From Fratercula arctica (Eukaryota > Chordata > Aves > Charadriiformes > Alcidae): a DNA stretch of 64,000 nucleotides. A program made the translations under genes and the position numbers. The stretch is taken from contig CANTUZ010000012.1 of NCBI GenBank assembly GCA_947846985.1, forward strand, positions 22,096,135-22,160,134, given 5' to 3'. This document shows, one piece after another, positions 12,862 to 23,546 of this stretch (its first letter is position 1; each line of letters begins with the position of its first letter). The notes under the pieces were generated by a model that had not been told where the DNA came from, did not search any database, and saw only the letters and a list, made by a program, of their open reading frames with translations.

Positions 12862-15800
12862 AATGTATTCTAAACGTACTGAAGTTCCTATTTCTGTAAA
12901 TCCAATTTTAAAACTGAAGTCCAAACTCAAGTAAGACCTGCAATTTCATATATGGAAAACTATTTAAGTGCTTAGTTATCTTGTGAAAGGGATACACTGA
13001 AACACATTTTAAAGTATTTTCCTAAAGGAGTGGTTCTAAAAAAGGAGGGCCATGAAAATCTCTATAAAACTGTGTTTTTTAATAACATGCACCAATAATT
13101 TAAGAATAAGATTATTCACGGTGCTGTGATTGGCACTTAATAAGAGAGTTCGTGAAGCTGCAGTCCTCTGAACGGAGTGAGTCTTTTCCAGTTGTTCTGG
13201 CTCCCCCCTTATGGGTTACTTTCCAGCTTCAGGAGGATGTAAACACTGTTTCCTAAAACCATAGGAGTGAAGAGGGCTACTTACTTTCAGAATTTGCTTA
13301 AGCTGCTGTTATACTGACTGATATATACATTTCAGTGAAGAAAGTAAATAGAAATATTCAATCTGCATTCACAGTTACAAGGATTTCTTTGGTTAGAAGG
13401 CAGCACAGCAGACAGATGACTGTTCTTCAGGGGAATGCAGGATGAAAAAATGACATTTGTGTTAACTGGGGTTGCTTTAGGTTAGTTAGTTAAGTGATTT
13501 AAAAGCTTGAGGAAGGCTCAGAAGGGGTCAGAATATTAAAATTACTTTCATTTCTCTTGAGGAAAAAAGTTTTAAATAAATAAAAGTGTGTATTTTGTGA
13601 ATAATTACATAATATGTTTTTCTTTCTTGTGAAAAGACATAAATACGGAAGCAGCTGGGTAAGAGTTTACAAAATTCCATACTCATAGGCCAAGCTACTT
13701 TTGGCTCTAACTCACGTTCCAATTTATGATTGTTTACTGACTTATGAAAAATATGCCTAGTTGTTTCTTTTTATTTTCTGATAAGTAAACCTCAGTCATG
13801 AAGTTGAAGAGGGCAATAGGACAGTATGAAAAGAAGTATACGCTATGTGTGATACCACCATGAAACTTTAAGTAAGAAATTATTGTGTATACTCCTGTAT
13901 CAGTTAATACAGTTACCTCCTCAATGTTAACTGCTTGTATCACCAACATTTTGTGCTGTTTCCTTCCCTAAGCATGCACATTTTGTGGTGTATTTAGTTC
14001 GTTAATATGGATCAGTCGTATTGCCAGAAAAGGTAGTTATTAGGAAACTATTTCTAGAAGCTGTCCAGTAAAGATGATGACTAGACATCATGTAGTTTTA
14101 ATCAACACAGAGCTATCTAGACAAATAGTACTAATTTTTCTTTGTCTGATACATAGGTTATTTCCCTATTTATTACAAAATCTTTTAGTACTATTCCCAA
14201 TGAGATGGTCTTACAAATAGGGATAAGATAATCCATATAGGGGGCCTTGTTATTTTGCACTCTGGTGTCTTGGTATCTCTTTCAGACAGAAATATGAATT
14301 ATCCAATTCCAAACAAAACCAAGCCTAGACTTTAAAAATGTTTAATGACAGGAATAAAACAATAACAATAAAAATAGTAATGTTTTTGAAATAGTTCCAA
14401 GTGTTCTGATAAATTATGCTGCTGATAGAAGTTCAGTTGCCTTTAAGGTTGGAGTCACTAATGAAAAAATCTGAAGCTGCAGTCCATGATTATAATGAAG
14501 TGTCACTGATTCTTGGAGGTAATGCTGTGACGTAAGAGGTTTTGTCCAAGATCAGTCTCCCTTCTTTTCAGACACATTTCTTGACACTGTGATGTGCACA
14601 ACATTAAGAAATAATCTCAGATTTGTCTTTGCTTGGACTTCACCATAACCCAAACATTGCAATATGAATCTTTAGTTCATGAATAGAGACAAATGCTCCC
14701 TTAACTGAACTACTCGCATTCAATTCCTGCATCTTGAAATGAGGGTAAATCCTTTATTTCAGAGAGTGAAAGGTATCAAGTGTCCATCAGTGGTGGATGG
14801 GTGTCCTTCAGATAGCTAGATAATAATGTGTCGTAATCAGAATTGCTAAAGTTACAACTTTTTGTCCATTTCGAAATTAGGGTTCCATGCAGCTTTCACT
14901 ACAAAACAGTCACCTTTACACTTCTGTTTAACTTATATTCTTACCTCTTGGATGACATGCACTGTCTTTGCTGGTTAATATTCAATGTGTTCCAGTACAA
15001 ATATAATAATCAAAAGAATAAAGTTTCTGAATTGGTGGTAAAGATAACTTAGTACTGAAGTAAGAGGAATTGCGTCCTCTAGAAAATGAATTTCTTTCTA
15101 GTGTTAGAAAAATGTCCCAGCTGACTGAATAAAGGCATGGTTAAGATATTTATCGCCTGCTTTTTCTTTTTAGTGAACTCAACAAAAACGTCATTAATGC
15201 CAGGACGAAGTACATGAAGATTGATGCTGTGTCCTTTGAGAGTTCTTAAGAGATCTCCCTGTGAATGCATTAAGATCATTTCATCTTAGAAAAAAAAAAA
15301 GTGAGTAAAAGTACTGAAGGGGGACACCTGTGGAGCTGTTTTTTCTTTCTTTCTTTTTTTTGAAAAATGAGGTCAGATCGGGTGAACAGTAAATTGTTTT
15401 GTTCTGCAGGTGCACCAAGTGCACGCTTATTAGCTGACCATGTGGGAAGCAGTGCACGCTGTATCTTTCTATTAAATGAGTACGATTTAAGCTCTTTGAT
15501 CTTTCAGAATTCTTGAAATACATAAGAATGTTTAACTCCTGAATGTTTTTCTGGAGACCATTCAAAGTATTTCTAAGAGTAACACGTACTGCTAATGTAT
15601 GTCTGGTTTTTACTGGCTTGGAGGACTGAGATTTCTGCTGGCTAGTTTCTTAGGTAGAATGATTAATGTGTATAGAAACACGTTCTTGTGCCACACAACT
15701 TGGTTTAAAAACATGTGAATAACAGATCTGGTCTGGAATTCTGAGGTATGTTATTTCTTTCTCTTTTTATCATACTTAGGCTTAAATGAAAGAATTGCTG

Positions 15801-18800
15801 AAATTTTCAGTTCATTTCTATAAATAAGAGCAGTTTCCCACTTGTTCCTGAATGCTCCCTCATGAGAAGAATTCTGTATTCAAACCCAGGCACATCAAGT
15901 CCTCACTTTCCCTAGTTTTCATCTTAGACTGCCTTGTGGAGCGAAGCAGTAGGATAAAGTGCTGTTCTTGTGAAAGATGGTCTCCGAGAGGACTCCTCCC
16001 AGACTACTGCTGCAAAAATTTACACAAGGCTTTTGAATTTTACCTGGCTGTCGGTGAAGATCCAGTAAGAATGCCTGTTGTCATACTACAGGATTGAAAA
16101 AGGGGATTTCAGTGCCCCAAATAGATGGGACCTCCTCTGAGGACTCCCTGTTCATTTCTTAATAGGCCCCTTTTGAACTTCATGGATTTGAACTTGAAAT
16201 TATAACTGTCTTAAATCTGTAGCCAACTAGAAACACCATTTTTAGAGCTATAGCTGAATGTTGGTTTAATAGTTGTTACACTGCATTTCCTGTTCCTGAC
16301 AGTCACCTTCTCTGCTTCAGCTTTTTCTTCTTTGCTTATTTTGTGAATTGTTCCTCCTTTATTGGCTTATGACTTGACCAAATATAGAAGAAAGGTGGAA
16401 GCCCGGTTAGCTGAAGGCAATATGCATCTAATGGGAAAATACTCATTTCCTATGAGAAAAGAATTACTTAGTATATGTATACACACGTTTGTGTATAGTA
16501 TACAGATATAATTATTTTTGAGATTCTATATAATGTATACAATCAGTGTTTGAGCGCATTCAAAGAAGTAGCAGTGGTAATAGTAATGAACAACAGAGGA
16601 ATCTGTTTTTAGCTAGAGGGAAAAAAAGTTGTCTTCACATAGCATCAACAGTTTTAAAAAGCCCTTAAAGACCATGTGATGTCTGATAGCACCAGAAGAG
16701 TTAGCAGTCACGCAGATCTCACTCACATGCATGTTTTTTGCATAGGCTCTTCTAATATCTTCATATATGTTGCTAAAAATGATGTAGTGAATATCTTTCT
16801 GTGATTTTATATACCACATGGCAGATGCGTATCTTTGAGCGTGGAAGAATAGAAATACATGAAGCATCTTTTTTTCCAGGACTGAAAGGTTAGAAGGCAT
16901 TGTATTGACCATCACAGGAAAAACCAGTAGTATTAACAACAGTCTTTGGTCTTTACCCATTGACTGAATTATTAGGGTGAGAGTAACATAACTGGAATGA
17001 CACCTGGGAGAAGACCCAGGATACATTGATAGCAATAGGATGTTCTTCAATGGCTACTGAATCATGGTGCTCAGAAATGGGAGAGCAGACACCAAGCAAG
17101 AGTTGACCGCATGCAGCAGTTAATGATTTAGAGCATTCTTAAATCATGCAGGCTAAATAACCATATACGATTTTCATATTGACTAACTACTAATACTTTA
17201 GGAAACAGGGTAAATTAATTTCCAAGTAGCTAATGAGTTTTCCATTTAATTTTATAGTGCATTGTAGTACTATGAGTCATAGTTCCAACAAAAATAGTAT
17301 ATTATGGTAATCCTTGTTTGTACATACTATTCTTGTTATAAAATCTCATAATAGGATTAATTAATTTGTATTGCAAAGCAGCATAAAAGCAGTGCACTCT
17401 TCCTACTGACAAGTTCTTGAAATCTGGGAAAAAGAAAGATTTTAGTGGCTAGTTTTGCAGTCTGATGATGTGTGAAAATTGTAGATTTTTAATATCTAGA
17501 AAAATAGCCATTCCAAAGACCAAAATGCAAAGTGTAATTAAGCATTCAAAAATAGATGACTGGTTTTAAATTTGCTTTTATTTTTTAATGTTATTATTCC
17601 CAAACATCCTATAATTCTAAGCAATGAATACAGATAGCAGTTGCTTTCTGTAACGGCCCTTACTTAGCTTCTGTTTGGGATTGTACTTGGCAGTCGTCTT
17701 CTGAAACATTTTTTTGTGAAATTCAAATAACTGAAGCCCAACAGATGTAGGTTATACAATCATTATAAAAGTTTAAAGGCATAAAGTTCATTAACTGCAT
17801 TGAAAAATGAACATATTTTCCAGATCTATTTAAATTTTCAAAATTAAACTTTAAAAATGCCATCTAGACTTTGAAACCTGATGAACTTGATTTCTATGTG
17901 GAACAGCATTACATCACTATAAAATGCTTACTTGATTATACTAGTGTGATTATCAAATGATGTCCAGCAAAAGCAACCCTTATAAAATAAGTCTACTTTA
18001 CATACTATGAAGGTCATTACAGAAATCTCCAGGCTTGCAGAAAAGCAGCACAGAGATGCCATCTAGCAGTAACGCTTAGAAATTTCCTAATATTTAATAG
18101 TTCCTTCTTTCAAGATACTGCACTTAAGTGTAGGAGAAAGGAAAGGTTTTATATTCCAAGCCCTTTCCCTATGGCTGGCTTCCTGCTGAATATCTACCCA
18201 CCCTGCTGGACATAAAGCTTTACTGAAATATATTATAATTTCTTGTATTTTCTATATAAATACAGAGGAAAATTAGAAACAAATTAACAGATATAACATT
18301 TAAGTAATAAAATTGATATTCTGTAATTAGCAGTGAGAATGTTTAAAATTAATCAATAGTGAGCTGTCTTTCATTTGTTAAAGAAGAATTTATAGAGCTG
18401 GTCAATATTCTATATTGTGTTTAGCATAAAAAATAAAAAGAAATAAAAAAGGATGGGCAATAAATTACTATGGTTGAAATAAAATCTTAATGTACCAGAG
18501 ATTTAGAAATAAACTATATATATATTTTGTTACATATTTTACCATAAGATGGCGATACTTAAACACTTTACAATCAGTAAATAACCTAGTAAGTTTAGCA
18601 TAAAAGCCCTGTCATAATAAGAGTGCCTGTGGACAGCAGTCTTGAGTCAGCGATGGCCTGGTACTAAATCAAAGCTTTTTTTCCCAGGCATTATTTTAAA
18701 GTAGTTTATCAGTAAAATAAGTTATTACTTGAATATTAATTATGTAGGACATGAATAGGAACGTATTGTGTATACTTTGACATATCTGATGTGATTTAAT

Positions 18801-20589
18801 TTCATAAGCTGAACAGTTTGTGAGTGTCAAGGGCATGTAAAAAGTTGTCTTACTAGTCATGAGCATATTGCACAATTCTTTTTGTAAAAGAAAGAATCTG
18901 TCACCCCCTTGTTTCCTACAATTAATTTCATATATTTGCTTCCCAACCTGCAGGGCAGAAAATTACTATTCCATTTCAATTTAGCATAAAGCAAGATAAA
19001 TAGCTGAGCACTACTTCCGTTTCTAAAGTGAGATTTCAGTCACAACTTGTACTTATTTGCTAAAAAAAAACCCTGTAAACATTTTTGCATGTATCATTTT
19101 TCACAGAAATATGAAAACTGTTGTTCATAGTCAACAAAACTAAATGATTATCTGCTGTGTGGCATCCTTTTTAAGCTTAATGTGGTGTAGCATCTTAACC
19201 AAGGATCTGAGTAACCATTTGATCTCATGTCTTTATTTCTGAAAGCCCAATTTATCTCTGATAAGCACCAGACTTTGATTAAGGGCTCTTATTTTTACAT
19301 AATCTTAAGGACTTTTGATCTTTCTGGCTCATGACCCCTTCACAAAGTTAAAAGAACCTGCAATGAACGTTTTAATATCCCTGAAAATGTCACACAGAGT
19401 GATGAATAAAAAGCCATTTTTATGCCCTCTGCACAGTATGCCACAGTAAAAAGGGCTAGAAGCAAAGTTTCAAAAGTTAATTTATGCGATTTCATTCCAG
19501 TGGCTCATCCTGCTTTTCAGTGCTGGATGGTGATAGACACATAAGATGGAGCTTTTCTTCCCACTGTTGTTTTGGGGCATATCTCCAACACCTGAACTAA
19601 AAGAATAATTCTGCCAGCTGAAGCTCATTTGCTTCATTAGTGGTTTTACTCTTCTGTGGATAGACAGTGATATGAATTTTGCTTTTCCTGCTTTCATGCA
19701 GGTTCTTTAAGTCTCTTAACTTTAATAGATCTTGGTAAGTGTAACAGAAGATAGAAAAATAAAGAAAAATGAGTGTGTGGGATTATAATTATAATGTGAC
19801 AATGTGCTGCTATTCATACAGATGTGGAACTTCCGTGCATTGCCTGATGAGTCTCTTTACAGACATAGCAATAACTGGTACTTTCAAATAGCTCCTATTT
19901 AATAACCCTGATATAATTATTTATTTAGCTAATGTTATTAATCCTATATCACCTCCTGCTTTTTTACATTGTCACTGTATCTTACTGATTAAAAAGCGGT
20001 CAGAATACTGCAGCTGTAAATCACATTTCCAATGAATTGCTTTTTACGTTCTACCTTCATATTTTTAAAGAGGAAAATATCTTCCATATTGTTAGAAATT
20101 CAGTACATATTTGTGTATGATTAAGTTATGTGATTAATGCCTTTTTTTTTAAAGGAAAAAAAAAAAACAAAACCTGCCAGAAGAGCTGAACATTGCCTCA
20201 TATGGCTGTCTGGTACCTAAACGGTATCGTTAAAATGACATTCACCACCATACAATGTAAATTGTGGCAAGACGGTACGGACTACTGCTGGTAATGGACT
20301 GCAATGCTCCAAGAATGTTTTCTTTCTCGTTACTTTTCTATGATGCTCACAGTTACAAGATTGCATGTCACAAAAAGACAAATGGGACAAGTCCTACATC
20401 TGTAAGATGCAGCACTACAGACATCTGCAGGCCTGGGAGGGGGTCAGTCATTATTGCTCTTAAGTGGTACAGTGCAATTCTGATTTTTTTTGATGATTTA
20501 ATCTAAAATCACCTTCACAGGCAAGGGCTGCATAGCTAAAACATGTTGTTTACTTTTATCATTACTTCAATATCAGATGCGATCTTTTG
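12862..20589. other. AT-rich noncoding DNA, likely intronic to the minus-strand gene
   Basis: I see no supportable exon. The longest minus-strand frame (16613-17050, 145 codons) begins with a methionine but has no domain, repeat or compositional feature of a real protein. A frame of this length is expected about once by chance in this much AT-rich DNA. An 11-A run lies at 15290-15300 and a T9 then A12 pair at 20142-20167. Confidence 0.6.
20142..20167. repeat. T9 / A12 homopolymer pair
   Basis: Nine T (20142-20150), then AAAGG, then twelve A (20156-20167). This can form an A-T stem and is a simple low-complexity site. Confidence 0.85.
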
Positions 20590-21980
20590 GCGACCTGCAC
20601 ACGTTTGAGAATATGCGAACTCCGCCGCAGCCCGGCGCGTGGCTGTTAGTCCTAAAATCAGCGCCTTCACGTGACAGAGCCTCCGGTTCCACTCCAAACA
20701 AACGTATTTCCAGCGGCAGGCTGTCGGTCGGTGCCTGCTCCTAGCAGTGCCCAGCTGCTTCCCCGGCACTGCTGCAGTCACCGAGCGCTATGAATCCCGC
20801 TTTGCCCGGAGTCGGACCCATCGCCGTTGTGCCAGCCGGACGACTATCGGCCGACAGCCGCGGACGAGCCCCGGCGGCCGCCCCCCCCCCTTCCCTCTGC
20901 CGCCGGTACAACTTGTGCTGGGGTGGTGCCGAGGGGAGAGTGTGGGAGATGCGCGGGCTCTGGGTGCCGGTGCCGTGGCCCCGCTGCAGCCTGCCCGCCC
21001 CGGTAACCCCCCCCGCCCCGACCGCTTGCATCCCCGCTCCCCCGCCTCGCACCGCGAAGCCGCTAATCCGCGGCAGCGGGGACAGCCGTTTCCGCCACGA
21101 ACTCTCCCGGCCTGGCCCATCGGATAGCCAAGGACGCGCACCCGCATCCCCCCGCAGCCATCCGGCCGCCCGGCAGAGCCGCATCGCCCCCCGTGTGCGG
21201 GCCGGCACCGCCTCGCCTTGCTCCACCGCCGCGGCGCCGGGGCGAACTTGCCGTCGGCGGGGCTCGCCCGGCCGGGCTCCTACCTTGGAGGGATCGAGGC
21301 CGGCCAGCAAGGACAGCAGCAGGAGGTAGAGGATGTTGGCGGGCGCCCGCATCCTGACGCCGGGGCTGCCTCTCCGCGCCGCTCCCCTCGGTCATTCACT
21401 CTGCTCCCGCTGCAGCGACCGCGCCGGCAGCCGCGCTTTCCGCCCGCCCGCCGGAGCCCGAGTGGAGGCGGCAGCGGCAGCCGCCCGGGGGACGCTCATT
21501 CCGCGGGCGGGCGAAGACGGCGCTGCCCGTGCTGCCGGAGCGGCTCGGCTGCCCCGTCCCACCCCCGCCCCTCCCCTCCGCCCCCGGCCGGCCCACCCCA
21601 AAAGTTTGGGCCCGGGAGACGGCGGCGAGCGCGGCTGGAGGGGCGCGCGGAGTGGGGCGGCGGATGTGACATCACTGTCGCCGTGCGGGAGCCGCGCGCC
21701 GCTCACGGGGAGCGGGCGGGATGAGCTGAGGGACGCGACCCGGGCGGGCCGAGGGCGCGGTGTCCCCTCTCACGGGGCGGCTCTCCGTCCCCATCACCCG
21801 AACTTCGCGCTGTTCCCCTCAGCGGCGGCTGGCGGAGGCTCCTTTCTCCGTGTAGGTGCGGCGCTCCTGAAAGGAGCACCCTGGCACTGGGAAGGGGGCA
21901 AGGGCAGGCTGTTGTGGGGAGCCTCAGGGAGAGAGGGGTTTCGTCTGGGGAATCCCGCCCTTTCACTCCCTCACCTGGAA
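20590..21980 (-). promoter_or_regulatory. CpG island promoter of the minus-strand gene
   Basis: The sequence changes abruptly from AT-rich to very GC- and CpG-rich, most densely at about 20760-21800, and then returns to AT-rich. This is typical of a vertebrate CpG-island promoter. It spans the minus-strand first coding exon (21284-21352), with roughly 0.7 kb on the intron side and 0.6 kb on the upstream side. GC boxes are frequent (for example CCCCGCCCC near 21010). A CRE-like octamer TGACATCA lies at 21667-21674, about 315 bp upstream of the start codon. No clear TATA box is seen, consistent with a dispersed-start promoter. The transcription start site cannot be placed from sequence alone. 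A C10 run at 20881-20890 lies inside the island. Large open frames on both strands here come from high GC content and are not taken as genes. Confidence 0.85.
21284..21352 (-). CDS. First coding exon of an unidentified secreted or membrane protein
   Basis: The start codon lies at 21352-21350 on the minus strand with A at -3, a favourable context. It is the first ATG in its frame: an in-frame TGA lies 14 codons upstream at 21394-21392. The exon encodes 23 residues: a short basic start (MRAPAN), a hydrophobic core (ILYLLLLSLLAGL), then DPSK. This is a good signal-peptide or signal-anchor pattern. After the lysine codon the sequence reads CCAAG|GTAGGAG, a plausible splice donor, which gives a phase-0 intron. 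Beyond the donor the open frame continues into proline/arginine-rich CpG-island sequence that looks like intron rather than protein. The exon sits in the middle of a CpG island, as first exons often do. I do not recognise the gene, and no second exon is evident at lower coordinates, so intron 1 is probably long. The alternative, a chance hydrophobic frame in a CpG island, is less likely given start context, upstream stop, hydrophobic core and donor together. Confidence 0.7.
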
Positions 21981-22793
21981 AGATAAGTCAGGGCTTGTCT
22001 GAGCCTCGATGAGGGGAAGGCTACCGGTCTGCTTTCCAGTTGGACCGTGGGCCAGCAAGGCAGTCATGTCTCCTTGCTTTGGCTAGTGCGCGGGAAGGCC
22101 TGTATAGGTGAAGGTTGGTGGAGGTCTCTGGTTCAGGAGTCCCTTGGGGGTCTCTCTCAAGGACATGTTGTAGCATGCAATCAGGAGTTCCCTTCATTTC
22201 AACCAGCATATTTGCAGTCAGACAGCGTTGGGTTGCCAGCCACGCCTCGGGTGGGCTCCTGTCCACCTGTGCAGCAGCTCATGGTCACTCTTGCACGGCT
22301 ACAGATGAGGACATGCAGGCTGGGGTGTGATTTGGCTTCTGCAGGGTTGCACCTTCAGCACAGCTGAATGTGGCCCAGATGTAAATCACACTTAGAACAG
22401 CCCCATCCTGTTGGTGTGGGTAAAGGATGCTAAAGTTTTGATTGTTTTCCCTTGCAAGACTCGAGCTCATGATCTATGGTCAGGGTAACCTTAGCTATAA
22501 GATTATAACTTAGATTATTATAAATGAGTTTTTCAGCTTTACATGGTAAAAATGGATTAGCTTTGCAGTTGGAATTTTTTGGTCTTCGTTAGATTCTCTG
22601 AGGTCTACATTGTGTACTTTTTCAGTAGCTAGCACAGAAAAGCCAACACTGTTGCAGATTTTTAGGTGATACGTAATCTCAACAAACAGAAAAATAGGAT
22701 AAAAATATCCTGTCAGAAGCAAAACTTTAGTATAAAAAAAACCAAAACACACAAAAATCCAAGCTTGAGAGGGTGTTTTGTTTGTCTATTAGG

Positions 22794-22798
22794 ATGAG
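22794..22798. repeat. Left target-site duplication of the solo LTR
   Basis: ATGAG lies immediately before the TG that opens the LTR and is identical to 23542-23546. Confidence 0.88.
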
Positions 22799-23541
22799 TG
22801 TCCTGGTTTGAGGTAAAACGGAACCAATTTTCTGTTCAGTAATTTTACTTTTCAGTTAAGTCTCTTCTAACCAACTGAACTCTCTGAAAATAACGATGTA
22901 TTTTTTTAGGTAGTAGTCCGCTTCCAGATTGATAAGACCTGAGGTTTATAATTCATACCAAGGAATGGTAGGCAGAGGCGCTCTTGCTTATACTTATTGC
23001 TATGACAGCCAAGGTCAGATAATTTTGTTAATTTGTTCCATTGGAGGGTTGGAAGTGGAAGAGCGTAGAGGGGTCGCACCTGCAGGGAGGAGGGGACAGG
23101 ACAGGTGACTCAAAACTGACCCAACAGGGTATTGCATCCCATCTGCATCATGCTGAGGAAAAAGCTCTTTGTTTAATGGCTGGTGTCTGAGGAGGACTCT
23201 CTCTGTTCGTCTGCCTTTGATCCCAGTCTGTGCATTCCTGAATTCAGCTCCTGTCCATCACTGAGTCCGGTCTGGGATTTCCCCAGTGCCTTCCAGTGAC
23301 ATGATCATCATCCTGGGAGCTTGATACTGGTTTTATATATATTACGTATTTTAAAAAAAATATTATCTTTCCGTTTTGTTATTAATATTTCATTAAAGTA
23401 GTTTAGTTTTGTTTTAAACTAACAAGTCTCTCTCATCCTTCTTTCCCTGAAGGGAGATGCTCTCCCTTCTCTGAAAGGAAGAGGAGTAAAAGTGAGGATC
23501 TGTCATTCATTTTAGTGGCCAGCCCAGCCCAAACCACGACA
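22799..23541 (+). mobile_element. Solo LTR of an endogenous retrovirus (ERVL-like)
   Basis: The 743-bp element opens with TGTCCTGGTTTG and closes with CAAACCACGACA. These ends are inverted repeats matching at 11 of 12 positions and carry the canonical TG...CA termini. The element is flanked by a perfect 5-bp direct repeat, ATGAG. A 5-bp duplication fits ERVL-type elements (class III), and the terminal sequence resembles avian LTRs I remember, but the family assignment needs a library search. A TATA-like stretch lies at 23334-23342 and an ATTAAA polyadenylation-type signal at 23392-23397, in the right order for plus orientation. No internal retroviral genes or second LTR are present, so it is a recombination remnant. 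It lies about 1.4 kb upstream of the start codon of the minus-strand gene and points away from it. Confidence 0.88.
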
Positions 23542-23546
23542 ATGAG
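23542..23546. repeat. Right target-site duplication of the solo LTR
   Basis: ATGAG lies immediately after the closing CA of the LTR and is identical to 22794-22798. Confidence 0.88.

Noticed and set aside
16613..17050. 145-codon open frame on the minus strand with a methionine start
   Set aside because: No domain, signal or family resemblance. A frame of this length is expected about once by chance in 64 kb of AT-rich DNA on two strands.
20741..21986. Several long overlapping open frames on both strands in the GC-rich region
   Set aside because: They arise because stop codons are rare in CpG-island DNA. Their products are proline/arginine/alanine-rich without domains. Only the short signal-peptide exon has start, stop and donor support.
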